Below, piece after piece: positions 8,528 through 17,282 of a DNA stretch of 64,000 nucleotides (the first letter of the stretch is position 1; each line of letters starts with the position of its first letter). The position numbers and the translations under genes are program-made. The DNA comes from JAHRAW01 sp028066695. Its GTDB lineage: Bacteria; Pseudomonadota; Gammaproteobacteria; Arenicellales; Poriferihabitantaceae. Location: positions 806,001 to 870,000 of the forward strand of contig OY734803.1 in assembly GCA_963457535.1 (NCBI GenBank). Reading direction: 5' to 3'. The notes under the pieces were generated by a model. That model had not been told where the DNA came from. It saw nothing but the letters and a program-made list of their open reading frames with translations, and ran no database searches.

Positions 8528-10161
8528 GCGGTTTGGATTTCACGCCCGCCTATGCCGGCGGGCGCATGCCGGTGCTGGCGCGCAACTTGGTGGCGACTTC
8601 GCAGCCGCTCGCGGCGCAGGCCGGCGTGGCCGCGCTGCGCGACGGCGGCAACGCCGCGGACGCCGCGCTCGCCATGGCAATCGCGCTGACCGTGGTGGAG
8701 CCGACCAGCAACGGCATCGGCGGCGACGCGTTCGCGCTGGTGTGGGACGGCGAAACATTGCACGGGCTGAACGCCTCGGGGCGCAGTCCGGCCGCGGCTT
8801 CTCTTGATGATTACGCCGGACTTACCGAAATGCCGTTGCGCGGCTGGGGCGCGGTCACGGTGCCGGGCTGCGTCGGCGGCTGGGTTGAATTGTCAAAAAA
8901 ATTCGGCAAGTTGCCGTTCGCGAAATTGTTTGACGCGGCGATTTCGTATGCGCGCGACGGTTTTGCGGTCGCGCCGCGCACCGCCGTTGCCTGGGCGGAG
9001 GCGGCCGAGATTTTTCGCGATGTGAAATCCTTCGCGCCGTTTTTGCCGGGCGGGGTTGCGCCGGCCGCCGGCGAAACATTTTCCTTTCCGGAACAGGCCG
9101 ACACATTGGAAGAAATCGCCGCGAGCGGCGGCGAGTCTTTTTACCGCGGAGCGTTGGCGAAAAAAATCGCCGAGGCCGCGCGCGCCGACGGCGCGAAACT
9201 TTCCCTTGATGATTTGGCATCGCACCGCTGCGAATGGGTGAAACCGCTCGCAAAAAAATACCGCTCGCGCGGACACGGCGAAGTGGAGTTGCACGAACTT
9301 CCGCCGAACGGACAGGGCCTGGCCGCGCTGCTAATGCTGGGCATCGCCGAGCGGCGCGGCGTCGGCGACTGCGAATTGGACGCGCCGGATTTTTTTCACC
9401 TGCAAATTGAAGCGATGAAACTCGCCTTCGCCGACGCGCGCCGCTACATCGCCGACCCGGCGCACCTGGAATTTCCGCCGGAACTCTTGCTGGAAGACGA
9501 GTATCTGGAAAGCCGCGCCGCGCTCATTGACATGCACCGCGCCGGCGCGCCTTCGCCCGGCACGCCGAACGCCGAACATGCCCGCCGCGTCATGCAAAGC
9601 GGCACCGTCTATCTCACCGCGGCCGACCAAAACGGCATGATGGTCTCGTTCATTCAAAGCAACTTCTGGGGCTTCGGCTCCGGCGTGGTCGTGCCCGGCG
9701 CCGGCATCAGTCTGCAAAACCGCGGCGCCGGGTTTTGCCTTGAGCCCGGCCACCCCAATTGTTTCGCCGGCGGCAAACTCCCCTACCACACCATCATCCC
9801 CGGCATGCTGACGCAGCGCGGGCGCGCGCTGATGAGTTTCGGCGTGATGGGCGGCGCGATGCAGCCGCAGGGGCACGCGCAGATGGTCATCCGCGTTTGC
9901 GACCATTGCCAAAACCCGCAAAGCGCGAGCGACGCGCCGAGGTGGCAGGTCATGGAAGACGGCGCGGTCGCGCTTGAACCCGGTGTGGCGCGCGATGTCC
10001 GCAACGAATTGACGCGACGCGGCCACCGCCTGCATGCCGGCGATTTGCACGCCGCGCTTCCGCTCGGCGGCATGGGCGGCGCGCAATTGATCTACAAAAC
10101 CGACGGCGGCTATGTCGGCGGCTCCGACCACCGCAAGGACGGTATGGCGGCCGGGTATTAG
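8524..10161 (+). CDS. Gamma-glutamyltransferase family protein (YwrD-like)
   Basis: 545 residues, an Ntn-hydrolase of the family that cleaves gamma-glutamyl bonds of glutathione-type substrates. The glycine/alanine-rich N-terminal motif ALRDGGNAADAALAMA is typical. The autoprocessing site is SGTVYLTAADQNG, with the expected nucleophile Thr361 generated by self-cleavage into large and small chains. GGxMQPQGHAQ follows in the small subunit. No signal peptide is visible, unlike periplasmic E. coli Ggt, so it resembles the cytoplasmic YwrD branch. Start GTG 8524 overlaps the RND stop by four bases, which suggests translational coupling to an exporter and possibly a role with glutathione conjugates (inference). 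The physiological substrate is unknown. Confidence 0.9.
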   Translation: MSGLDFTPAYAGGRMPVLARNLVATSQPLAAQAGVAALRDGGNAADAALAMAIALTVVEPTSNGIGGDAFALVWDGETLHGLNASGRSPAAASLDDYAGLTEMPLRGWGAVTVPGCVGGWVELSKKFGKLPFAKLFDAAISYARDGFAVAPRTAVAWAEAAEIFRDVKSFAPFLPGGVAPAAGETFSFPEQADTLEEIAASGGESFYRGALAKKIAEAARADGAKLSLDDLASHRCEWVKPLAKKYRSRGHGEVELHELPPNGQGLAALLMLGIAERRGVGDCELDAPDFFHLQIEAMKLAFADARRYIADPAHLEFPPELLLEDEYLESRAALIDMHRAGAPSPGTPNAEHARRVMQSGTVYLTAADQNGMMVSFIQSNFWGFGSGVVVPGAGISLQNRGAGFCLEPGHPNCFAGGKLPYHTIIPGMLTQRGRALMSFGVMGGAMQPQGHAQMVIRVCDHCQNPQSASDAPRWQVMEDGAVALEPGVARDVRNELTRRGHRLHAGDLHAALPLGGMGGAQLIYKTDGGYVGGSDHRKDGMAAGY

Positions 10162-10171
10162 GAATTTTTTA

Positions 10172-10945
10172 ATGGACGAGCGCGAACCGCACCCGCGCGC
10201 GCGGCGCGCGCTGCATGGCGCCGGCGCGCGCATCAAAACCCTGGCGCGCGCGCTTTCAAAACTTCCGTGGCGCGCGGCGCGCGGCGCGTTGTGGCGCGGA
10301 CTCGCCGCGCTCGCGCTGGTCGCGCTGCTCGCGCTCGCTTCCATGCGCTGGATAGACCCGCGCACTTCGGCGGTGATCGCGCGCGAAAACCGCGCCGAAG
10401 AAAACAGCGGCGCGCCGGCGAGTTTGCGCTGGCGCGACCTGGAAAAAATTTCCCGGCACCTCGCGGTCGCGGTCATCGCCTCCGAAGACCAGCGTTTCTT
10501 TGAGCACTTTGGAATGGACTTCACCGAGTTGTCAAAGTCGCTGTCCAGCCGCACCGGCCGCCTGCGCGGCGCCAGCACCATCTCGCAGCAGGTCGTGAAA
10601 AATTTGCTGCTGTGGCGCGAGCGAAGTTATCTGCGCAAAATCATTGAAGCGCCGCTCGCGTTTTACATTGACATGGTCTGGGGCAAGCGGCGCGTGCTGG
10701 AAGTGTATTTGAACATCGTGCAGTTCGGACCGCGCCTTTACGGCGCGGAAAACGCGAGCCGCCATTATTTCGGCAAGCCGGCGTCGCGCTTGACGCGCTA
10801 CGAGTCGGCGCGCCTCGCCTCGGTGCTGCCCAACCCGAAGGCGCGCTCGCCGCTGCGCTACGACGAAGAATCGCGCGCGCGGCAGCGGCACATTCTGCGG
10901 CAAATGCGCGCGATTGGCGGCGTCGGCGTGCTGAAAGGCATGTAG
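10172..10945 (+). CDS. mtgA: Monofunctional peptidoglycan transglycosylase
   Basis: 257 residues from the ATG at 10172, chosen because AGGAA lies seven bases upstream; longer in-frame starts overlap the previous gene without a ribosome site. An arginine-rich cytoplasmic tail is followed by one membrane anchor (LAALALVALLALAS) and a GT51 domain. That domain has IASEDQRFFEHFGMD with the catalytic glutamate, GASTISQQ, and RKIIEAPLAFYIDM / KRRVLEVYLNIVQFG. It polymerises lipid II glycan strands at the periplasmic face of the inner membrane and lacks the transpeptidase half present in the mrcA product at 39558. Length fits MtgA. Confidence 0.93.
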   Translation: MDEREPHPRARRALHGAGARIKTLARALSKLPWRAARGALWRGLAALALVALLALASMRWIDPRTSAVIARENRAEENSGAPASLRWRDLEKISRHLAVAVIASEDQRFFEHFGMDFTELSKSLSSRTGRLRGASTISQQVVKNLLLWRERSYLRKIIEAPLAFYIDMVWGKRRVLEVYLNIVQFGPRLYGAENASRHYFGKPASRLTRYESARLASVLPNPKARSPLRYDEESRARQRHILRQMRAIGGVGVLKGM

Positions 10946-11021
10946 CGCGCCCCCGCCGCACTTGTCCGCGCGTGCTATGCTAGCCGGCCGATTTTTCCAA
11001 CAACATGCTTCGGAGGAAACC

Positions 11022-12011
11022 ATGAAAACCACTCTTCGCACCACCCGCGCCTGCGTTTTCGCCGCCGGCGCGCTGCTCGCCGCCGCCGCGATTCCGCCGG
11101 CAAGCGCGCAGCAAAAATTCGTGTCCATCGGCACCGGCGGCGTCACCGGCGTGTATTACCCGACCGGCGGCGCGATTTGCCGGCTGGTCAACAAAAACCG
11201 CAAGCAGCACGGCATTCGCTGCTCGGTGGAATCCACCGGCGGCTCGGTGTACAACATCAACACCATCCGCGGCGGCGAACTGGACCTTGGAGTCGCGCAG
11301 TCCGACTGGCAGTTTCACGCCTACAACGGCAGCGGCAAAAAGTCTTTCATTGACGCCGGCCCGTTCAAGAACCTGCGCGCGGTCTTCTCGGTGCATGCCG
11401 AGCCGATCAGCATCATCGCGCGCGCCGACTCCGGCATTCGCCACATCGACGACCTGGTCGGCAAGCGCGTCAACATCGGCAACCCGGGCTCCGGCACCGA
11501 GGCGACCTGGAATGTGGTGTGGAAGGCGCTCGGCCACAGCAAACGCGACTTGAAACTCGCCGCGCAAATGAAATCGGCGGAAACGCCGGCCGCGCTGTGC
11601 GACAACAAGATTGACGCGTTCTTCTGGCTGGTCGGCAACCCGGCCGCGCTGAACAAGGAAGCGACCACGACCTGCGACGCGAAATTCGTGGAAGTCAGCG
11701 GCCGCGCCGTGGACAAACTGGTGAAGGAAAATCCCTTCTACCGCTACGCCACCATCCCCGGCGGCATGTACCGCGGCAACCCGAAAGACATCAAGACTTT
11801 CGGAGTCGGCGCGACCTTCGTCACCTCCACCGCGGTTTCCAAAGAGGTGGTGTACCAGATCGTCAAGGCGGTTTTTGACAACTTTGACGACTTCAAAAAA
11901 CTGCATCCGGCTTTCGCCAACCTGAAGGAGAAGGAAATGATCAGCGACGCGCTCTCCGCGCCGCTGCATGACGGGGCGAAAAAATACTACAAGGAACGCG
12001 GCTGGCTGTGA
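11022..12011 (+). CDS. TAXI-family TRAP transporter solute-binding protein
   Basis: 329 residues. ATG 11022 follows a good GGAGGAAAC site. The signal peptide MKTTLRTTRACVFAAGALL ends near the ASAQQ cleavage region. The mature protein opens with the TAXI hallmark SIGTGGVTGVYYPTGGAICR and continues with STGGSVYNINTIRGGELDLG and the IGNPGSGTEATW ligand-site strand. It binds a solute in the periplasm and hands it to the fused permease encoded at 13608. A strong terminator immediately follows, so it can be made in excess over the permease. TAXI proteins are known to bind organic acids such as glutamate and related dicarboxylates; the ligand here is unknown. Confidence 0.92.
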   Translation: MKTTLRTTRACVFAAGALLAAAAIPPASAQQKFVSIGTGGVTGVYYPTGGAICRLVNKNRKQHGIRCSVESTGGSVYNINTIRGGELDLGVAQSDWQFHAYNGSGKKSFIDAGPFKNLRAVFSVHAEPISIIARADSGIRHIDDLVGKRVNIGNPGSGTEATWNVVWKALGHSKRDLKLAAQMKSAETPAALCDNKIDAFFWLVGNPAALNKEATTTCDAKFVEVSGRAVDKLVKENPFYRYATIPGGMYRGNPKDIKTFGVGATFVTSTAVSKEVVYQIVKAVFDNFDDFKKLHPAFANLKEKEMISDALSAPLHDGAKKYYKERGWL

Positions 12012-12017
12012 GGACGC

Positions 12018-12050
12018 AAGCGGGGCACGGGGGACTGTGCCCCGCTTTTT
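12018..12050 (+). terminator. Rho-independent terminator after the TAXI gene
   Basis: An 11-bp perfect stem (AAGCGGGGCAC with GTGCCCCGCTT) closes on an eight-base loop and runs into five T (12046-12050). It begins six bases after the TAXI stop. Because the next two genes have the same direction and related function, it probably acts as a partial terminator that lowers expression of the downstream genes. Confidence 0.85.
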
Positions 12051-12071
12051 CCATGTAAAAGGGGCGCCGCG

Positions 12072-13559
12072 ATGAAAGTCGCCGTAGGGGGCTTCCAGCA
12101 CGAAACCAACGTATTCGCCCCGCACAAGGCCGACTACGCGGCGTTTGCGCGGCGCGATGAGTGGCCGCCGCTCGGCGTCGGCGCGAACATGCTGGACAAT
12201 GTGCTCGGCGTGCATTTGCCGGTAAGCGGCGCGGTGGCGCGGCTGAAAGAACTGGGGCACGAAGTCGCGCCGCTGTTATGGTGTTCGGCGATGCCGTGCG
12301 CGCATGTGCGCGAAGACGCGTTTGAGCGCATCGCGGCGATGCTGCTGCGCGAACTGCAGAACGCATTGCCGGTCGGCGGAGTGCTGCTGGATCTGCACGG
12401 CGCGATGGTGTGCGAGCATTTGCCGGACGGCGACGGCGAATTGCTGCGGCGCGTGCGCGAGATGGTCGGCGGTGATGTGCCGGTGGTCGCGAGTTTGGAC
12501 CTGCATGCGAATGTCAGCGATTTGATGGCCGGGCAGGCCAGCGCGCTGGACATCTACCGCACCTATCCGCACATTGACATGGCGGACACCGGCGCGCGCG
12601 CGGCCGGGCATTTGGACGCGCTGATGCGAAACGGACTGGCGCGCTTTCCGGCGTCGGCGCTGCGCCGTGCGGATTTTTTAATTCCGCTGAATTGGGGATG
12701 CACGCTGTCGGACCCGGCAAAATCCATTTACGAATTTCTCGGCGCGCAGGCCGGCTCGGTATCCGGACTTTCCATGGCATGCGGGTTTCCGCATTCGGAT
12801 GTCGCCGACGCGCCGCCGGCGGTGTGCGCGCATGGTTTTGAACGCAAGGCGGTGGAGGCGGCCGCGGACGGCGTCATGAATGAAGTGCGCCGCCGCAAGG
12901 CCGAATTTCGCGGCGCGGTGCATGGCATTGAAGACGGCATAGACGAGGCGTTGCGGCTGCTGAAAAGCGCGCGCAAAAAGGGGCCGGTGCTGCTCGCCGA
13001 CACCCAGGACAACCCCGGCGGCGGCGGGCCGTGCGACACCACCGAAATCCTGCGGGCGCTGGTCGCGCGGCGCGCGCCGGACGCGCTGGTCGGTTTGATC
13101 AGCGATCCGCAGGCCGCGGAGCGCGCGCATGCGGCAGGCGCCGGCGCGCATATTGACATCGCGCTCGGCGGCAAGTCCGGCTTCCCCGGAAGCAAGCCGT
13201 TCGCCGCGCGCTTTCATGTGCTGCATCTTTCCGAGGGGAGTTTTCCGGCGACCGGCCCGATGCTCGCCGGTGCCGACATTGACCTCGGGCCGATGGCGCT
13301 GCTGGAAACCGGCGGCGTGCGCGCGGCGGTCTCGTCAAAACCGGCGCAGGCGATGGACCGCTCCATGTTTTTGCATGCCGGCGCCGATCCGGCCGCGATG
13401 AAAATTGTCGCGCTTAAAAGCAGCGTGCATTTTCGCAATGACTTTGAAGAAATCGCGGCCGCGATTTTAATAGTCGCCGCGCCGGGCCCGGTCACCGCCG
13501 ACCTCGCGGAATTGCCGTTTCAAAACGCAAGGTTGCGGAAAATCACCGGGCGGGCATAA
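12072..13559 (+). CDS. M81 family metallopeptidase (MlrC-like)
   Basis: 495 residues. The N-terminus GGFQHETNVFAP contains the first metal-binding HET motif. LDLHGAMVCE and SLDLHANVS supply further histidine/aspartate ligands, and TYPHIDMADTG is also characteristic of the MlrC family. The C-terminal half carries DTQDNPGGGGPCDTTE, the MlrC_C signature. Family members include the peptidase that degrades linear microcystin fragments, but most act on unknown substrates. It lies between the TAXI binding protein and the TRAP permease, so its substrate is probably what this transporter imports, perhaps a small peptide or amide (inference). No signal peptide is visible, so it is cytoplasmic. The start ATG 12072 has AAAAGGGG upstream. 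Confidence 0.88.
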   Translation: MKVAVGGFQHETNVFAPHKADYAAFARRDEWPPLGVGANMLDNVLGVHLPVSGAVARLKELGHEVAPLLWCSAMPCAHVREDAFERIAAMLLRELQNALPVGGVLLDLHGAMVCEHLPDGDGELLRRVREMVGGDVPVVASLDLHANVSDLMAGQASALDIYRTYPHIDMADTGARAAGHLDALMRNGLARFPASALRRADFLIPLNWGCTLSDPAKSIYEFLGAQAGSVSGLSMACGFPHSDVADAPPAVCAHGFERKAVEAAADGVMNEVRRRKAEFRGAVHGIEDGIDEALRLLKSARKKGPVLLADTQDNPGGGGPCDTTEILRALVARRAPDALVGLISDPQAAERAHAAGAGAHIDIALGGKSGFPGSKPFAARFHVLHLSEGSFPATGPMLAGADIDLGPMALLETGGVRAAVSSKPAQAMDRSMFLHAGADPAAMKIVALKSSVHFRNDFEEIAAAILIVAAPGPVTADLAELPFQNARLRKITGRA

Positions 13560-13607
13560 CCGCACAATCATTTTGCGCGCTATACTCGCCAAACGGAGGA
13601 AACAATC

Positions 13608-16202
13608 ATGACGCAACCCAGCACCAACACCACATCTGGCAACACCTCACCCGACACCGCATCCGCCAAAGAACTGGTCGTCGCGACCGACACCGGGGCG
13701 CGCGATCCGCGCGGGGCGGTCGGGGCGTTTCTTGCGTGGAGCGCGTTCGCCTGGTCGGCGTTTCAAATTTGGATCGCCTCGCCGCTGCCCTACATGGCCG
13801 CCGATTTTATTCCGGTGCCGAACAACACCGACACGCGCTCCATTCACCTCGCCTTCGGTTTGCTGCTCGCGTATCTCGCCTACCCGATGCGCAAATCTTC
13901 GCCGCGCGACCGCATACCCGCGCAGGACTGGGCGCTGGCCGCGCTCGGCGTTTGCGCGGCGATGTATTTGTCGGTGTTTGCGGAAAGCATCGCCGAGCGG
14001 CCGGGGCTGCCGACTTTCGCCGACCTCGCCGTGGCCACCGCGGGACTCATTCTGGTGCTTGAGGGCGCGCGGCGCGCGCTCGGCATGCCGCTCGCCATCA
14101 TCGCCGGCATCTTTTTGCTGTATGTTTTTTTCGGGCACATGGCGCCCGAAGTGATTGCGTGGAAGGGCGCAAGTTACGGCAAGGCGATGTCGCACATGTG
14201 GATCACGCAGGAGGGCGTGTTCGGAGTCGCGCTCGGCGTGTCCACTTCCATGGTGTTTTTGTTCGTGCTGTTCGGCTCGCTGCTGGAGCGCGCCGGCGCC
14301 GGCAACTATTTCATCTGGGTCGCGTTCTCGCTGCTCGGGCACATGCGCGGCGGTCCGGCGAAAGCCGCGGTGGTTTCCAGCGCGATGACCGGGCTGGTGT
14401 CCGGCTCGTCCATCGCCAATGTGGTCACCACCGGCACCTTCACCATTCCGCTGATGAAGCGCGTCGGTTTTCCGGCGGAAAAAGCCGGCGCGGTGGAAGT
14501 CGCCTCGTCCACCAACGGGCAACTGACCCCGCCGGTCATGGGCGCCGCGGCGTTTTTGATGATTGAATTCGTCGGCATCTCTTACATTGAAGTGATCAAG
14601 CACGCGTTCCTGCCGGCGATCATCGCCTACATCGCGCTGGTGTACATCGTGCATTTGGAGGCGTGCAAGGCCGGCCTGCGCGGCCTGCCGCGCGCGGTGG
14701 CGCGCACGCGCATGCGCTCGTTGCTGGTGTTCACCGTGAACCTGCTCGGCATCGTCATCCTCTCCGGGATTTGCTATTACTTTTTCAGCGGCCTGAAAAA
14801 CTTCGCCGGCGCGTACACCTTCTGGGCCTCGGCCGCGGTCATTCTCGCGGTGTATGTCGGGCTGGTCGCCTACGCGACCAAGTTTCCGGAACTCGGCCAC
14901 AGCGACCAAATAGACCAACTGCCGGTGCCGGGCCCGGTGGTCAAGTCCGGCTTGTATTACCTGCTGCCGGTGGTCGCGCTGATTTGGTGCCTGACGGTGG
15001 AGCGCCTGTCGCCGGGCCTGTCGGCGTTTTACGCGTCGCTTTTGATGTTCGTGATTTTGCTGACGCACAAGCCGCTGAAAGCGCTGCTGCGAAAACAGCG
15101 GGATGTGCGCGCGCAAATCTCCGAGGGCATGCGCGACCTGAAGGAAGGCATGGTCGCCGGCGCGCGCAACATGATCGGCATCAGCGTCGCGACCGCATGC
15201 GCCGGCATCATCCTCGGCACCGTCACGCTGACCGGCATCGGCCTGGTCATGGCCGAGTTCGTGGAATTCATCTCGGCCGGCAACCTGATGCTGATGCTGC
15301 TGTTCACCGCGGTCATCAGTTTGATTCTCGGCATGGGGCTGCCGACCACCGCCAACTACATCGTGGTGTCGTCGCTGATGGCGCCGGTCATCGTCTCGGT
15401 CGGCGCCGCGCACGGCCTGATAGTGCCGCTCATCGCCGTGCATTTGTTCGTGTTTTATTTCGGCATCCTCGCCGACGACACCCCGCCGGTCGGCCTCGCC
15501 GCCTACGCCGCCGCCGCGGTCTCCGGCGGCGATCCGATTCGCACCGGCATTCAGGGTTTCGCCTACGACATCCGCACCGCGATTCTGCCGTTCCTTTTCA
15601 TCTTCAACACCGAGTTGCTGATGGTCGGCATAGAAAACTGGTTCCACCTGCTTTTGGTGGTCGCGTCGGCGACCACGGCCATGCTGCTGTTCGCCGCGGC
15701 GACGCAGGGCTGGCTGGTAACGCGCGCGCTGTGGTGGGAGCGCGCCGCGCTGCTGTTGATCGCGTTCACTTTGTTCCGCCCGGGTTTTTGGATGGACATG
15801 GCGCACCCGCCGCTGGAAAAAATTGACGCGTCCAAAATCTACGAGGTGGTGGAGGCGATGCCGGGCAACACGCAGGTGCGCGTGCATGTCATCGGCGAAA
15901 CGCTGGAAGGCGACGCGGTGGACAAGGTGGTCATGTTGCCGCTCGGCCCCCGCGTCGGCAGCGGCGCCGAGCGCCTGTCCGAATCGGCCGGCTTGGAATT
16001 GCGCGTGGAGGACGGCAAATACCTGGTGGACAACATCGCCTTCGGCGGCCCGGCCGAGCGGCAGAAAATTGACTTTGACTGGGAAGTCGCCGACATCCAG
16101 CGCAAAGCCGACCGCCCGGCAAAACAATGGATGTTCCTGCCCGCGCTCGCGCTGCTGGCCGTGGTGGTATGGGCGCAGCGGCGGCGGTTGGCGGTGACTT
16201 GA
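13608..16202 (+). CDS. Fused TRAP transporter permease (DctQM) with DUF3394-like C-terminus
   Basis: 864 residues. ATG 13608 follows GGAGGAAACAATC, and a TATACT at 13581-13586 may give it some promoter activity of its own. The first ~130 residues form the small four-helix (DctQ-like) part. The large DctM part follows, with repeated hairpin motifs such as SSTNGQLTPPVMGAAAF, GMGLPTTANYIV and FYFGILADDTPPVGLAAYAA. The last ~170 residues (from ALWWERAALLLIAFTLFRPG) resemble the DUF3394 extension of TAXI-associated permeases, ending with a membrane segment near 845-860. It moves solute across the inner membrane using a sodium or proton gradient and works with the TAXI protein at 11022. Nothing downstream appears co-transcribed; the next genes run the other way. 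Confidence 0.92.
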   Translation: MTQPSTNTTSGNTSPDTASAKELVVATDTGARDPRGAVGAFLAWSAFAWSAFQIWIASPLPYMAADFIPVPNNTDTRSIHLAFGLLLAYLAYPMRKSSPRDRIPAQDWALAALGVCAAMYLSVFAESIAERPGLPTFADLAVATAGLILVLEGARRALGMPLAIIAGIFLLYVFFGHMAPEVIAWKGASYGKAMSHMWITQEGVFGVALGVSTSMVFLFVLFGSLLERAGAGNYFIWVAFSLLGHMRGGPAKAAVVSSAMTGLVSGSSIANVVTTGTFTIPLMKRVGFPAEKAGAVEVASSTNGQLTPPVMGAAAFLMIEFVGISYIEVIKHAFLPAIIAYIALVYIVHLEACKAGLRGLPRAVARTRMRSLLVFTVNLLGIVILSGICYYFFSGLKNFAGAYTFWASAAVILAVYVGLVAYATKFPELGHSDQIDQLPVPGPVVKSGLYYLLPVVALIWCLTVERLSPGLSAFYASLLMFVILLTHKPLKALLRKQRDVRAQISEGMRDLKEGMVAGARNMIGISVATACAGIILGTVTLTGIGLVMAEFVEFISAGNLMLMLLFTAVISLILGMGLPTTANYIVVSSLMAPVIVSVGAAHGLIVPLIAVHLFVFYFGILADDTPPVGLAAYAAAAVSGGDPIRTGIQGFAYDIRTAILPFLFIFNTELLMVGIENWFHLLLVVASATTAMLLFAAATQGWLVTRALWWERAALLLIAFTLFRPGFWMDMAHPPLEKIDASKIYEVVEAMPGNTQVRVHVIGETLEGDAVDKVVMLPLGPRVGSGAERLSESAGLELRVEDGKYLVDNIAFGGPAERQKIDFDWEVADIQRKADRPAKQWMFLPALALLAVVVWAQRRRLAVT

Positions 16203-16316
16203 CGGGCGTGGGGGCGTTGGCGCAGACACATACATGCCTGACAAATCGGCGTTGTAAGGGCTGCCGAAGCAGTCCGCAGCTGCGATAGTTGGCCGGAGGA
16301 AATACCTACCCGCTCC

Positions 16317-17282
16317 CTATTCCTTGGTGATCTTTGGACCCACGTACACCACGTATAAGGGAGAACCAGGAGGATTCGGCCAGGAAAAATGGATGCGCAA
16401 GGTTTGCGCCATGACTTTCCCATGCCAAGTGCAGAACAAGGTGCTACCCGGTTGATCAGGGTGTTGAAAAGTTAGATCTTTTTCAAATTTCCTTTGCTCT
16501 CTTTTCGAAGAGTCTGAAAACCAAGCACTGCCTCTGGTAAAGTGGTCTTGGAAAATTTTTTGACTCTCAGGACCACGTTGTCCGCGCACATCCCAGCCTG
16601 ACTGATGCCGGTCCAACACATGCAACCGTTCGTTGATTGCGGCGGCTACTCCGTGCGAAAAAGGACAGCCTTTTAGGTAAGAAAAACAGTCCACGGAAAA
16701 CGCCAGATTCGCGAACCGCTCAACAGCATTCTTACCAAATCGGTCCCAATTTTTGTATTGGACCGGTGCTTTTTGAAGGGCGTTTTCCACAGTGCGGTGT
16801 TCCCAGTGATTGCAAACATCGATTTTTTTGGTGTCAGCATCGCTCAGGCACCACTGCACAGTAATGACAGGCATGTCCTGCCATTTGGATTTGGCAAAAC
16901 TGACAAGGTGGTGTTCTTCACCGTGCGCGCACCGGTAGGCTGCTTCGCCGATTGCATTCTCCGTTACGATTTTGTCTTCATGCTCGAAATACTCATTGGT
17001 ACCACGTGCGCTCGGGCCATCCCAAAAGGGGCCTTTTTTGTCAAACCACGACAATACTGCCCGCTGTGCGTCTTGGTTCAGCTCCTGAAACACCGCCTGT
17101 TTCATTGAAAGATCCGGAGATACTTTCGATTGGGAAATATTTCTGTGGCAATACAGCTCACGCCCGAACCGGCGGGCAGTGTCGCGCATGTGCATGACCA
17201 ACCCGATAACATCTTTGAACTCGGACGAGTGAAACTGCCCATCGAGTGAAAGGTCGTTGATCAAAAAGTCCACTTCACTCAC
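16317..17282 (-). CDS. Uncharacterised third component of a DUF262/DUF3696 operon
   Basis: 321 residues from the GTG at 17282, chosen because GTGAGTGA overlaps the ATPase stop; an ATG 24 bases further upstream is an alternative. I do not recognise a named domain. Visible blocks are EVDFLINDLSLDGQF at the start, a cysteine/histidine pair in YCHRN, a central stretch with KGPFWDG then EDKIVTENAIGEAA, LVSFAKSKWQDMPV, and a C-terminal FSWPNPPGSPLYVVYVGP. Tryptophan, cysteine and histidine are frequent. No signal peptide or membrane segment is visible. It is the last gene of a three-gene, lower-GC leftward operon and may be the effector or a sensor of that system; that is inference from position only. 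Confidence 0.75.
   Translation of the reverse strand: MSEVDFLINDLSLDGQFHSSEFKDVIGLVMHMRDTARRFGRELYCHRNISQSKVSPDLSMKQAVFQELNQDAQRAVLSWFDKKGPFWDGPSARGTNEYFEHEDKIVTENAIGEAAYRCAHGEEHHLVSFAKSKWQDMPVITVQWCLSDADTKKIDVCNHWEHRTVENALQKAPVQYKNWDRFGKNAVERFANLAFSVDCFSYLKGCPFSHGVAAAINERLHVLDRHQSGWDVRGQRGPESQKIFQDHFTRGSAWFSDSSKREQRKFEKDLTFQHPDQPGSTLFCTWHGKVMAQTLRIHFSWPNPPGSPLYVVYVGPKITKE

Noticed and set aside
13647..16244. An 865-codon open frame antisense to the TRAP permease
   Set aside because: Same effect; the plus-strand permease has complete family motifs and membrane pattern.
16203..16316. Attachment-site or integration scar at the edge of the low-GC operon
   Set aside because: I looked for direct repeats shared with 19523-19621 and found none convincing; no integrase or tRNA is nearby.
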